From Platynereis dumerilii (lineage: Eukaryota; Annelida; Polychaeta; Phyllodocida; Nereididae): a DNA stretch of 64,000 nucleotides. The stretch lies in assembly GCA_026936325.1 (NCBI GenBank), contig JAPTHN010000074.1, positions 558,001-622,000 of the forward strand. The letters run 5' to 3'. How positions within the stretch are numbered: the first letter of the stretch is position 1; the number at the start of each line of letters is the position of its first letter. This document shows positions 35,965 through 47,028 of this stretch, one piece after another. Below the pieces are notes generated by a model, which saw only the letters and a program-made list of their open reading frames with translations, made no database searches and had not been told where the DNA came from. The translations under genes were made by a program, and so were the position numbers.

Positions 35965-36950
35965 GGATGCATTGTCTGCCCCTTGAAATGTCATATTCAT
36001 TTGCACTTTTATTTTGCCATATTATTCCATTGCCAGTAAAAAGACATTCAACAAAATTTCATTAAGATTGGCAATGGCCTTAGAGTGGCACAATTACATT
36101 AAAGTATGGTCCAAAAATGACAAAAAGTGATGTTTTGTATAATCGCTGTTAGCCTATCGTTTGATTTTGGAATCTAATTCATATACCATTGTTCTTATAA
36201 GAAAGCTTCAATTTGAATGGTAGAAAGCTATATTTCTGAAAGTTTTTCACTTTGAGTAAATTCCAAAAGTGGAAAGTTTGGGACTATGGTGAAAAAATGT
36301 CTGGACTTAGCTGATTATAAGGTCAACTTTTGCACAACTGTCACATCAACATTGGTGTCAGGCACATTTTGGCGAAGAAAGTAAGATTTTCAAAATGTTT
36401 TTTCAAATATCTAGTCAACAATATCCAAATATACAAATGTGTATTGAATACATGTAAATATGAGAAATAAATCACTTCTATGCCACATCGTTCTGGCATG
36501 TCTTTTTCTTTTCACTACATCATAATTCAATCAAGGTTTTATCAAATGATGTGGTAGATAACTTCCTCAGTTTAGAGACTTCTCTGGGTTCTGAAAGTCA
36601 TACTGACATTGTTTTTCAGATTTGTCACATTTCAATAATTCAAAAAGAAAATATCACTGCACATACGTAACTTCTCCTAAGTGTAAACCATTGATGCTGG
36701 TATTCAAATTGAAGCTTTTTTTCTAAGAAATCTAGCTGCACCATCAATAAGTCAATCAAATAAAAACTAAAAATATTATTCACAAACAGCAAAATAACAC
36801 TTTATGCTCAAATTTCAAGGCTGTAGTGCCACCCTTAGACATTTGAATTTTTTTTCAAATAAGTTTACGGGGCTACTTTTGTGATATTAAGGAACAACAC
36901 TGCAAAAGTGCATGAAGTTTTGAAGATATAGGGAGGCAGACAATGCACCC
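35965..36950. mobile_element. 985-bp DNA element with inverted ends, right arm
   Basis: Mirror copy of 29204-30188 with the same TA-flanked ends (TA at 35963-35964). It moved with the arm duplication. Confidence 0.65.
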
Positions 36951-37014
36951 TAAATATTACAGATTGAAGAACCAAGTGCTACAACTTCGTACACATGGAC
37001 ACTAGGCCTAAAGA

Positions 37015-37548
37015 ATGCTAATTTTAAGCCATCAGCTGGTTACAAAGTTCCAGTGGTGTGATATCTTACACACCAGTGTACTCACATTTCTTCAGCTATT
37101 AAAACAGGTAGGGAAATCAACAGTCCTCACACTTTTATTATCAACTGTTCAGATGGAGAGAACTCTCATGGAAGATCGTAATTTTAGCTATCAAGGTGTG
37201 TTGGCTTGGAACAACTTACCAAATATTGTTAAGACTACTAATAGTAAAGATATTTTTAGAGCCAAGGTAAAACAATTCTTAAAGACACAAGCACATTTAA
37301 ATGAAATTTCTGCTACTGTTACTTTTTAATTAATTTGTTTACATAGAATATATTTTAACAGCGTGGATAGCCTCTATTGCATCTTGATGCCATCTTGTAG
37401 CCCGGACCGCACTGGAAATAAGTTTTTAACTTTTGTGTGCAATCCGAACTGCATTACGACAGTGTACTTTTGCATCTATGTATATCTATTTGTATCTGTA
37501 CCCTCTTTTAATGTGGCTGAATAAAGTCTATGTATCTAGTCTATCTAT
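37015..37548 (+). mobile_element. LINE 3' fragment in the right arm
   Basis: Mirror image of the left-arm fragment with the same 104-codon frame (37015-37329) and the same AATAAA-bearing 3' UTR. Its identical boundaries show that it was copied with the arm and did not insert separately. Confidence 0.75.
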
Positions 37549-40500
37549 ACTCTCATCATACTGTTAAGTGAGATATTAGATATTAATATGAGAAGACACA
37601 GAGCAATGTGCTTTATGTGACAGATATATCAAATGGGAAAATTCACCTTCATTTTAACAATACTTTAATGCTTGGGCCTGCAGTATGGTTTTGCTTACTT
37701 CAGGTGTGTGCCTTGTATAGGAAATGGAAATGTTAGATTCTAAATTAGATGTTTTAATTCCATTGGTAAAATTGGTAAAAATAGCTTATCAAAGAAATGC
37801 CTTTACTATTTTTTGGACATTCTTCATGTTTCATGTTTAGTAAATTCATATTCATGGAACAAAACTTGTAGATTGAGACACAATGCATCTTACAATTTTC
37901 TAAAATTACATTCATTTTCTTCACAAAGTGTGGATTGGCAAAAGATAGCTGTCCTCCTCATTGTTAGACAACACAGATCGGCATTGTCCTCTATTTGCTT
38001 TTTAACTTGTGATATATATATATATTTTGTTGAAAGAATCATCATACATCAATTACTAAACTGCTACTCTGAGATCCTTTGATAAAGCCACATGATCTTT
38101 AAATAATATAATATACTATCAGAACATACAATGCATTGGTTCTAAAGTTCTCACCATTTGCCCAATGCATGAACCTGCTGTTATTTCTTTTTGTCGTGAA
38201 ATGCTGAGTGATATTTTTGGTATTTTGAAAAAGAATCTGCTCTTTGCATCACTTTTCAAGTGAAAAATTGAAAAACCAAGGAAGACCATCAAACTCAGTG
38301 TTCTGGTTTTATGTTTTTTTTATCTCACCAACCAAGTAATGTACACAGACAGTCACTGACAGCATCAGTATTGCTAAGTTAGTTTGTTTTTTGTTTTTTG
38401 GGAGGTTTTTTTTTTAGAATATGTCAATGAATGAATGCTACAAGGATAAAAAAAAACAATTGACAGAGGTCTATCACTCTGATAATAGGTTGAATTATTT
38501 TGGTCTGCAGAATAAAAACTTATAAATGTAAGTTGTAGTAAAAATGTATTTCAATAAGATTTAAGTTTGTTACAATTTTAAGTTTGTCTGTGGTAATCAT
38601 ACTTTGTTGTCAAATATCTGATCTGAATAGTTGGACAAACAAACAAAAGCAATTTGTCTATAAATGACAGATTCAATTCTCACAATTCTTTCCAAATATT
38701 TTGCCTATATATACATGAAAATGTATAACTGTATGCGGTAGTCAAAATTCAACCTTAGCCATCCAAACCATTAGTATCATCCTTTCATTGCAGGGTTAGT
38801 TTGCACTCACCCTCCTGACAAGTATTACAAGATGCTAATCCTTCTGCAGCTAATTTCTGGTATACAAAATACATGATTTGAATAATTGTCTGGTTTTCTA
38901 TGACTCAAATATCTGAAACAACAACCTGATGACTATTAAATATTCAAATATACATTCAATTGCTTATCTGAAACAGTGAAATTTGATTTTTTACGCCAGA
39001 GGGGGAATAATCTTTTAATTAGTACTTACAAAGACCCGGTGAGTGTCAACAAAGGCTTTAACTAGGCTAATTTGAGAAGTGAGGATAATTACGAAATTAA
39101 AATGTATCTTTCTGTTATAACCATACTGAGGTCTACTAAGCTGGGTGAAGAGAACAGCATTCAGCCCACATGCATCAAGTAAAGACATAGGTACACTTAG
39201 ATTATACAGTAACTATTTGCAAGAGAATCCAAAAATATACCAATACTTTAAATAAATAATTTCATTATATTTCATTCATTATAACTTCTGTTATAAATGT
39301 TTTACAAAATAATAACAGCTTGCCACCCATCCTATATATGATACAAATTTATACTTGACTATTTACCTTGAAAGAACACATAATAGATCTTTTCTTTAGA
39401 CTGATGTAGGCCTACAACACCTTTTGTTGATATATGAACATGGCATTAACTTTTTGTAAAATATTTGATTAAAAAATGTTAGATACCCCGTTTTTGTGTA
39501 ACCTTACCAAGTTAGCATGTAACCTTAACTTGTTGATTTATATGAGATATGAAATCCGCATGATCGGTTCAGTATTACAATGAATTTTATCAAACATTTA
39601 GGTTGAATGTCAATACTTATTTCTAAAAAAGTTTTGTGGCACTGAAATAACCTAATGGGGTAACAAGCAATTACAGTATTTAATTGAACAACCAACATAA
39701 TCTACATTATATTACACCTCCAGAGACATGGAAAATACATAGAAATATACCAATTATACCATCGGTACTCATCACTGGATGGAAAATGACATGCAGCTGA
39801 ACATTTTAGGAACAGTTTCAAATCACTTTACAGAGAAAATAAAAAAACTTCAAAGGCATAAGTCACTGTTCAATTTACCTTGATCCAGCCAAAACACAAT
39901 GATGAAAATTATAAAATCAACAATTAAAACTGAATCCTTTTCAATATCAAAACATCAGAACTTAAATCTACCACAACAACAATAATATTTCAAGTAATTC
40001 CAAAGTCATCGTTTTATGTCAACTGAGGGTCAAATATACATTTTTAGAACAACAAAAGACTTTATTTTGGTCCAAAAACAAAAGCCAAGACATGAAAACT
40101 AGGTGTTATTATAAAACAAGCAAACATTGCACTTTAAATGGAATTGACGGTAGATTTAACCAAAAGTTTGAACATTTTCAATTTATTGATTTCAGAGATA
40201 TATCTAACAAATTCCAACCCGAAAATTATGTCAAATTGTATGTATATCTGTGGGCAATTCCCATTTGATTTCAACTATAGTCTGGTAATTGTTGTTGAAT
40301 TTAAATAAAGATGAAAAAAGGAATTGTGTTTATTGAGTTTCTACATAGTCTACACTCAAAAAGGATGTTCATGTTAATATCAAGTGCACCTTACATTATC
40401 ATACTGATTATTGATTATGCCAGTCAGTTCCTAACAGGTTACAAAACAAAAAAAGGTTCTAACAAAATATGGCAAAACTGGCAAAATGTCTGTTTCTTTG

Positions 40501-43212
40501 CCATTTACAATTACACTTTGAATCAAGTGAGCTATGTTGATAAGTTCAAGTGTGATTTAAAGGAAATAATGTTTTTTATTGCATTTCAACATAAAATAGA
40601 TCTACATGCCAAAAAGTGTCTAAAACAAACATATTTTTTTGTTAAACGGATCATCCATACTCATTGAATAGTAAAATTGTAATCAGATAAACTGAGAAAA
40701 GTTTAGATTTTGGGCAAAGAAATACATTCTTGATGCACACTAAAACCAATAAAGACTTAACTTATGATCCATGAACCCTTTTAAAACCTGTTCAAAATCA
40801 GTATTAATTGTGCACCTCATTACTGAAAAGGAAAGTTGCAAGACATATTTTTCACTGCTGCAAAAACACTTATCAAGAGGACAGAAGCAGGCATCTGATA
40901 TGATGCAAATTAGAAGATACTTAAACCTAATTACACTTTGATTAATTAATGAGATACATGTTAATAAAATGGCCAATTTTTATGCATTGAAGGAGGAATA
41001 ATTTTCATTGAACTCTCCAGATGCCAAAAAAGAAAAAGAAAAAAGAAATATGTTGACATAATGAATATTTTTAAGGGGTTTTAGTCACTTAAAGTTTCCA
41101 TTTGTTTCCACTGATGATCTGCTATTTTCCATTGTCTTCTTTTCTTGTGTTTTTACAAGAATAAAACATTGATTTCATTCAAAGTATCATGCATCTGGAA
41201 AAAATTATTTTTTTGTTCGACCAAACAGAAAGTTCACTTGGTCCTATATTTCAGTTCAAGATATATCATATATAATACTTAATGATTCAGTTACACCAGA
41301 TTAACAAATGTCCCAAAAAAAACATCAAAGACAATCATAACTTGAACTAAGACATAGAGCCTCTGTGGTTATCATCAAAATATCAGATGGTCAAATTAAG
41401 AGATCATTACTTTGTCAGAATAGAAATCTCTAAACAGTGACATTAATTAGATCTACGCCCCGGTGATGTCATCTCTCATTGGTCAAAGATTTAAATTTCC
41501 AAATACAGTTCTTTCATTGGGCATTTGGTTATTACTTTTTAGTAAAAATGTATATTCAAATTTTCAATATTCCTCTCTCATTGGTGAAATTAAAATTTGC
41601 TATTTTTACTGTTTATTTTACCATGATAGAACAAAAGAACAATAGTGAAAAGAAGTCTGAAAAATGAATATATATTTTGTTATTAAAACATCAGAATGTG
41701 GGTCCCAATGATATTTCTTTGGATGATTGATTGATTATTCATAAATATGTTTGTGTCTTTTGGAATAAGACACATTATCCAATTTTCACTGGCTGGTAAT
41801 GCTTTCCTTTTTAAACATGTTTGATTTTGGTTCCAAAAAAAATGGTTTCTTCAGCAATAAATATGATGTCCACTCTAAATCATGCCTAAATCATCATTTT
41901 ATGTCAACTGAGGGTCAGATATACGCTGCAAGAATGATAAAATACTTTATTTGGCCCAAAAAGTCAAGACATCAAAACAATGTGTCTTTAAAAGATGAAC
42001 AGTGCATATTTAAACGGAATTGTCTGCAGATTTAACCAAAATTTAGAAATTTTTTAATGCATTGACTTGATTTATATCTAACAAATTCCAACCAGAATAT
42101 TTTGTCAGGTTTTTCGTATATACATGGGTAATTCTCCTTTGATTTGAACTATGCTTGTAATTATTGTCAAATTTTAATGAAAGGAAACAAAGAATAATTA
42201 TTGTGTTTGTTTGTTGGGTTTGTACCTTGCATTATCATACTGGTTAATTATGCACATGAAGAAAAAAAACAGGTCTGCAAAGCAAAAGAAATTCTGTTTT
42301 CAATGTTCACCCAATCATTCAAGAGAAAAATAAGAAAATCTGAATCACCAGTGCAAACAAACTGATCATGAGGGCAAAATGAGTCTGATGTAAAATTACA
42401 AACATATTGAGAGCTGTGCAATTTTTTAAAACTAGTTACACATGATTGACTTACAGGATGCAGGTTGAAAGTATGCCCAATTTTGATGCACTCAAGCAGG
42501 AATAGTCTTCATCACACTCTATAGACGCAAAAAATAAAGGACATACATACTGTAATTATGAATATTTGTCAGAAATTTCCAACACTTTCTGTTTCCATTC
42601 ATTCAGCTGATGATCTGCTGCGGTTAGTTTTCTCCTATGCCAAGCATTAATAGTGATAATGATTTTAGTTTTGAGCTTAAAACATTAACTTCATACTAAA
42701 TATCATAAATCTGGAAACATAGTTGTTTTATTTGCTCCTATATTAGAATGTTTTAGAAAATATAATTTAATAATTAAACCATTGAGTTTACTAGGTTACC
42801 GAATGACATTAAAAACCCAAAGTAGGCTAAAAACAACACATTAATATGATCAGAACTTGAACTAAGACATTGTATATAGAGCAGAGGTTATAACAGTATA
42901 ATTTATATCAGATTGTCAAATCAAAGGTTAATTGTTTTGTTGGATTAACAACCTCTAACCAGTGTCAATAACATGAACTATACCCTAGCGCTATGTCCTA
43001 ATCTCTCATTGGTGGCAAATTCAAATTTTCAAATACTATCTTCCTATTGGTTACGAACTTATCCCTTATCATTTGAAATTCAAATTTTCAAAAATACTCC
43101 TCTCTCATTAGTCAAAACTCACCCCTTATCATTTAAAATTCAAATTTTCAAAAATACTCGTCTCTCATTGGTCGAATCTCTAAATCCCCCTATACCGGGG
43201 CTACTACTACTA

Positions 43213-44160
43213 CTTATTCTAATTAAAAGTTGGTCTAATGCCATTCTGAGTTAATTTTAGCACATTCGTTAAACTTCCAGTAAGAGCACTAGTACTGCTG
43301 CGCCTAAATAGCAAAAAATATACAAATAAAACAAAGAGGTAAAGTCAACTTAATTTCTTTATTTTTTTCTGTTTCTGCTCTAAATTACTGCAAAAAATAT
43401 TTGCATGTCTGTAAATTGTATGATAAATAAATTAACATTCCCTATTGTTGACTACAACTAACCCTTTGATGTCCAGTGCTCCATTAGTCCATTTGCATGT
43501 CATCCTACCTTGCACCTATTTAGTGGCAAAAAAGGGTGATAAGGAGGTAACATCGCTAAATTTATTGTCATAGCATTCAATGTGTAGGCTTCCATAGCTT
43601 TATTCACCTGTCAAAGTAAGGCAGCAGGCTAGGTGGAACATTGGGAACAATGACCTCAACTTGAAATAACAACATATATATATATATATGAGAATGCGTC
43701 ATCCATTAGTGGTGACATATGAAAGGCAATCCAGTGGATTATCTAATAATTATTCTGTGTTACTTAGGTACAATGGTTCTTTTAGAATTGTTGAGATCAT
43801 TCACCCTTGCATATCGTGACGACTGGGAGCTACTGGGAGAAAAACAAAGCAATCTCAGCCATAATTGCAATTCATACAGTATGTGTTGAACACAGTTGAA
43901 TTATGAATAGAACACCCACATTATCAATTAATTTTACTGTCATATGATAGGTTAGAAGGATAAAACGGTGATTGGGGCTTGACGTTTTGCATTTATGCAC
44001 TCAGCAATCGGAAGCCCAGAGCCCAGAATTATACACTGCACTGATATGGAGAATACGTTGTAGCTGAGGGGAAATGTTTAAAACCGTTAACAAGGATACC
44101 TTAATTGAAACTCTTTGGAAACACTGCAATAGTAATCTTATCTTAATTAAATTATAAGAA
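43213..44160. other. Intergenic DNA right of the palindrome
   Basis: Unrelated to the left flank of the palindrome. It holds a short (TA)n tract near 43,675-43,689 and no recognisable gene or element. Confidence 0.4.
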
Positions 44161-44162
44161 TA

Positions 44163-45621
44163 CAGGGTGTCTACAGAAAAAGAGGACAGTCAACACTATT
44201 GGATTTGTTTACATTTTATTTGGTGCCAAGCATCATTATTCAACACTAGTTAGTTGCCCGTAAATTGGAGGAACATGACAAAATACAATAAAATAGATAT
44301 AGGGCCATGGGTTTAAATAGATAGTCAGATGGACTTGGAAAGGTTAGAGTTGTCCCTTAGTATATAGGTTTAGAAATGCACATGGCAATTGCACGATCAG
44401 GCATTTAAGTGTAAGTTGAGATGATTGGACATGCTGTATCATTTTAATTTATAAAGCAGCTCTAAGCCCGTGCTACGGGCAGAATTAGATGGAACATGCT
44501 TGGTAACAAATTCAAGTGAAGTCAATGGTGCTGAAAGGAAGGGAGCAATGGGAGAGACCTTGCAGGTGGTGCCCTCTTGTGTATAATGTAGGAATGAGCT
44601 AAGAACTAATCATCTTTAATTAGGGCTTTTAAAAGCATGCAATGGCCTTGAAAAGGGGAGAGTTCTGCCTTAAGGGGTAATGGAATTCTGAGGGAAAATT
44701 AGAAGAGCATACATTGAATATTACTTGAGATAAATCCCGTACGTTATCATTTTAATATAAGAGAAGACATGATTTGTATATGAACAGTATATTCAGAACA
44801 GTCAAATTACCCATTATTCGCACCCCTTGATGTGGTAACTTTCTGCAGATGAGACATAAATGGTGCAAAAGTGTGTTTGATGCTTCCATGAACATTTTGC
44901 CCCATGCAGACATGGCGTAGGCCTTTAACTTTAATGCGAGGGTTGCGATAACTTGCTGGATTCTGTCTCCCAATTTGCCCATACTGAAAAATCCACTGGG
45001 TCCAGCTCAGGATACAAGGGTTGGCACTCTACCTGGCTCAGGAGTTTTGTTTTGTGGCCCTCCTGAGTCTTCGTGGCAGTATGAACAGGTGCTACACCAT
45101 GTAGGAAGATGATTTTGCCAACAAAAGAGTTTCTCGTCTGACGCCATTGCACCCCAAATTATTTCAGAATGTTATTATAAACATTTGCATTGATTCCGGC
45201 ACTCTGGTCAATGGTTTATTTGAGACATTTTTGTGATTTTCTTGTCATCAGATGACTCCATGTGTAAGACCAAGTGTTAGGTCATGAATTGAATTATCGG
45301 CAGCTGGAGCATCAGCAAACGTCCCACTACTCAGGCATGAATCATTCCTACTCTCACAAGCACCATAAATGGTGAACAATTTCTCATCAAGAATGAGGAA
45401 AACAGGACCTTTTTCAGCTTAGAGCAATGCAAGCCCTTTGCATATCATGCTTGCATTTTGCCTTTAGTAGTGATCTAATTCACAAATAAACATATTTGCA
45501 ATAGACCTAATATGGCTGACTATCATATCCATTCTTATGTTAGACTAATCACCAAATTCGAACTTATGTGAGTGTTACAAAGAAGAAAAGTGACTGTCCT
45601 CTTTTTTCTGTAGACACCTTG
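44163..45621 (-). mobile_element. Decayed Tc1/mariner-like transposon (1,459 bp)
   Basis: About 30-bp inverted repeats start CAGGGTGTCTACAGAAAAAG and end CTGTAGACACCTTG, flanked by TA dinucleotides (44161-44162 and 45622-45623). Minus-strand frames at 45152-44931 and 44982-44752 retain transposase traces: IIFLHGVAPVHTATKTQE matches the QDGAPxHTA...TQE block, PELDPVDFSVWANWE matches SPDLNPLDYxxWxxLE, and LLHHLCLICRKLPHQGVRI resembles the C-terminal end. The two pieces are in different frames, the acidic residue of the first block is not kept, and much of the N-terminus is unreadable, so it is inactive. Length and ends match the family's usual 1.3-1.6 kb. Confidence 0.85.
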
Positions 45622-45623
45622 TA

Positions 45624-46246
45624 GTGGTGACAAGCACATTTGGAAACTGAACATGTATGCCAACCAAGGGCGAATCAAGGAATTTTGAAAGGGGAAGATC
45701 CAGTTGCGAGACCCGAAGGGCCGGAGAAAATTCGGTTGGTCATTATGTTGGATTTGAATATCTTAGTTTGAAGGGGGGGGGGGGGTCCCCCCGAAGAACC
45801 GCTCCCATCAATGCTGTTGGATCAAGGACTATTTGGAACTACCATTAATTCTCCCGAACACCAGGAGGCGATAATGTGCTGACTGTTCTTTCACTGCTCC
45901 CTGGTGTAGGACTAAGTAAAATTTAGTAACAGGTATCGACTATCAAAGAGTGACAAAGACTCAAAGAAGGTGTATTTCCCATGAAATGCTGCAAATACAG
46001 TTGGAATATACAAATAACTTGATGTTTGGTGGCTACTTACAATGCATTAGGCCTACATGACATAGAGGGCGGAGGGCACCTCCAAGACAATTACTTGCCG
46101 CTGACGGGTTGCCATTGTTGAGAGGGCCGGCCGCGCTGACAATGTACTGGCCTTATGGCGGGTTAATTTGTGAGGACTGCCGGGACACACTGCTGGGACA
46201 CTGGAGAGCTGGAAATTAGTCCCACTAACACACACTAGGCCTATAA
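45624..46246. other. Intergenic DNA with a GC-rich MITE-like remnant
   Basis: At 45,655-45,850 a GC-rich patch (GGCGAATCAAGGAATTTTG, ACCCGAAGGGCCGGAG, a G12-CCCCCC run) resembles short DNA-element remnants, but I could not find its two ends. The rest has no recognised feature. Confidence 0.35.
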
Positions 46247-47028
46247 TAGTCAGGGAGTCACAGAGGGGAGGTGTGACATAGGGTATGATTACATTTTTTT
46301 TGCATAGAATGATGCATGGGGTGCCCCAGATTAAGAATCAGACGGGTGCCGCTCCGGCAACCTTGGGCATTCCATTTTGGCGGCCATTTTCCAAAATGGC
46401 CGCCAAAACCCTATTTTTGGCCATATATCCTCATATAATTGTCATAGGACCATGATTTTTGGGTCTAAACATAGGTTTTCTGGTATAAGGAATTCAATGA
46501 AAGTGGTTTTGATGATGCCAGTTCAATATTCTGGCAGCCATTTGGAAAATGGCCACCAAAACCATATTTTTTGCCATATCTTCTGATATAATTGTCATAC
46601 GACCATGATATTTGGGTCTAAACCTAGGTTTTCTGGAATGGGGAATTCAATGAAAGTTGTTTTGATGACATCAATGCAATAGTTTGTCCTTTAACCCTCT
46701 CCTTAATGCAAGATGGCTGCCATCGAAACTCAAATGTGGCATTACTACTCGCAACATTCTCCGCTATCTTGTCGATTTCAGTCACCTTCGTTTCTTTTAG
46801 TTGACCAGCCAATATATCATTCTTTACTGTCAAAGGCATTTCTTGTTAAGGGGAGGAACCTAATGCCTATTAGATTTTTTTTAAAACAACAGCCAATATT
46901 AACAGGAGTATAAATGTCCGATGGGATTTTTATAGCAGGCCATTTTAAATTGAAGTTGACAGCAGAAAAACAATTCCTAGAAATTACTAGTTTAGTTCAG
47001 TTTAGTTATCTCAAGAAATATCAACAAA

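Larger units (their letters stand above)
33117..43212 (-). repeat. Right arm of the 20.3-kb palindrome
   Basis: Reverse complement of 22942-33032 with well over 99% identity through most of its length by eye, and no net length change over 8 kb. Divergence is visibly denser in the outer tip: within about 30 bp near 43,060 the arms differ at several positions. The tip ends CCGGGG then (CTA)4. TATTC follows at 43215-43219, and TATTC also directly precedes the left arm (22937-22941). Confidence 0.97.

Noticed and set aside
24119-42035. Paired short open frames in both palindrome arms as genes
   Set aside because: Each frame is short, AT-rich and without motif; their pairing only reflects the mirror structure. 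The single exception with family signal is the LINE C-terminal fragment.
22942-43212. Palindrome as a Polinton or other virus-like element
   Set aside because: Size, possible short flanking duplication and inverted ends are in the right range, but no polymerase, integrase, capsid or protease-like frame is visible in the arms, and the arms fill the whole length.
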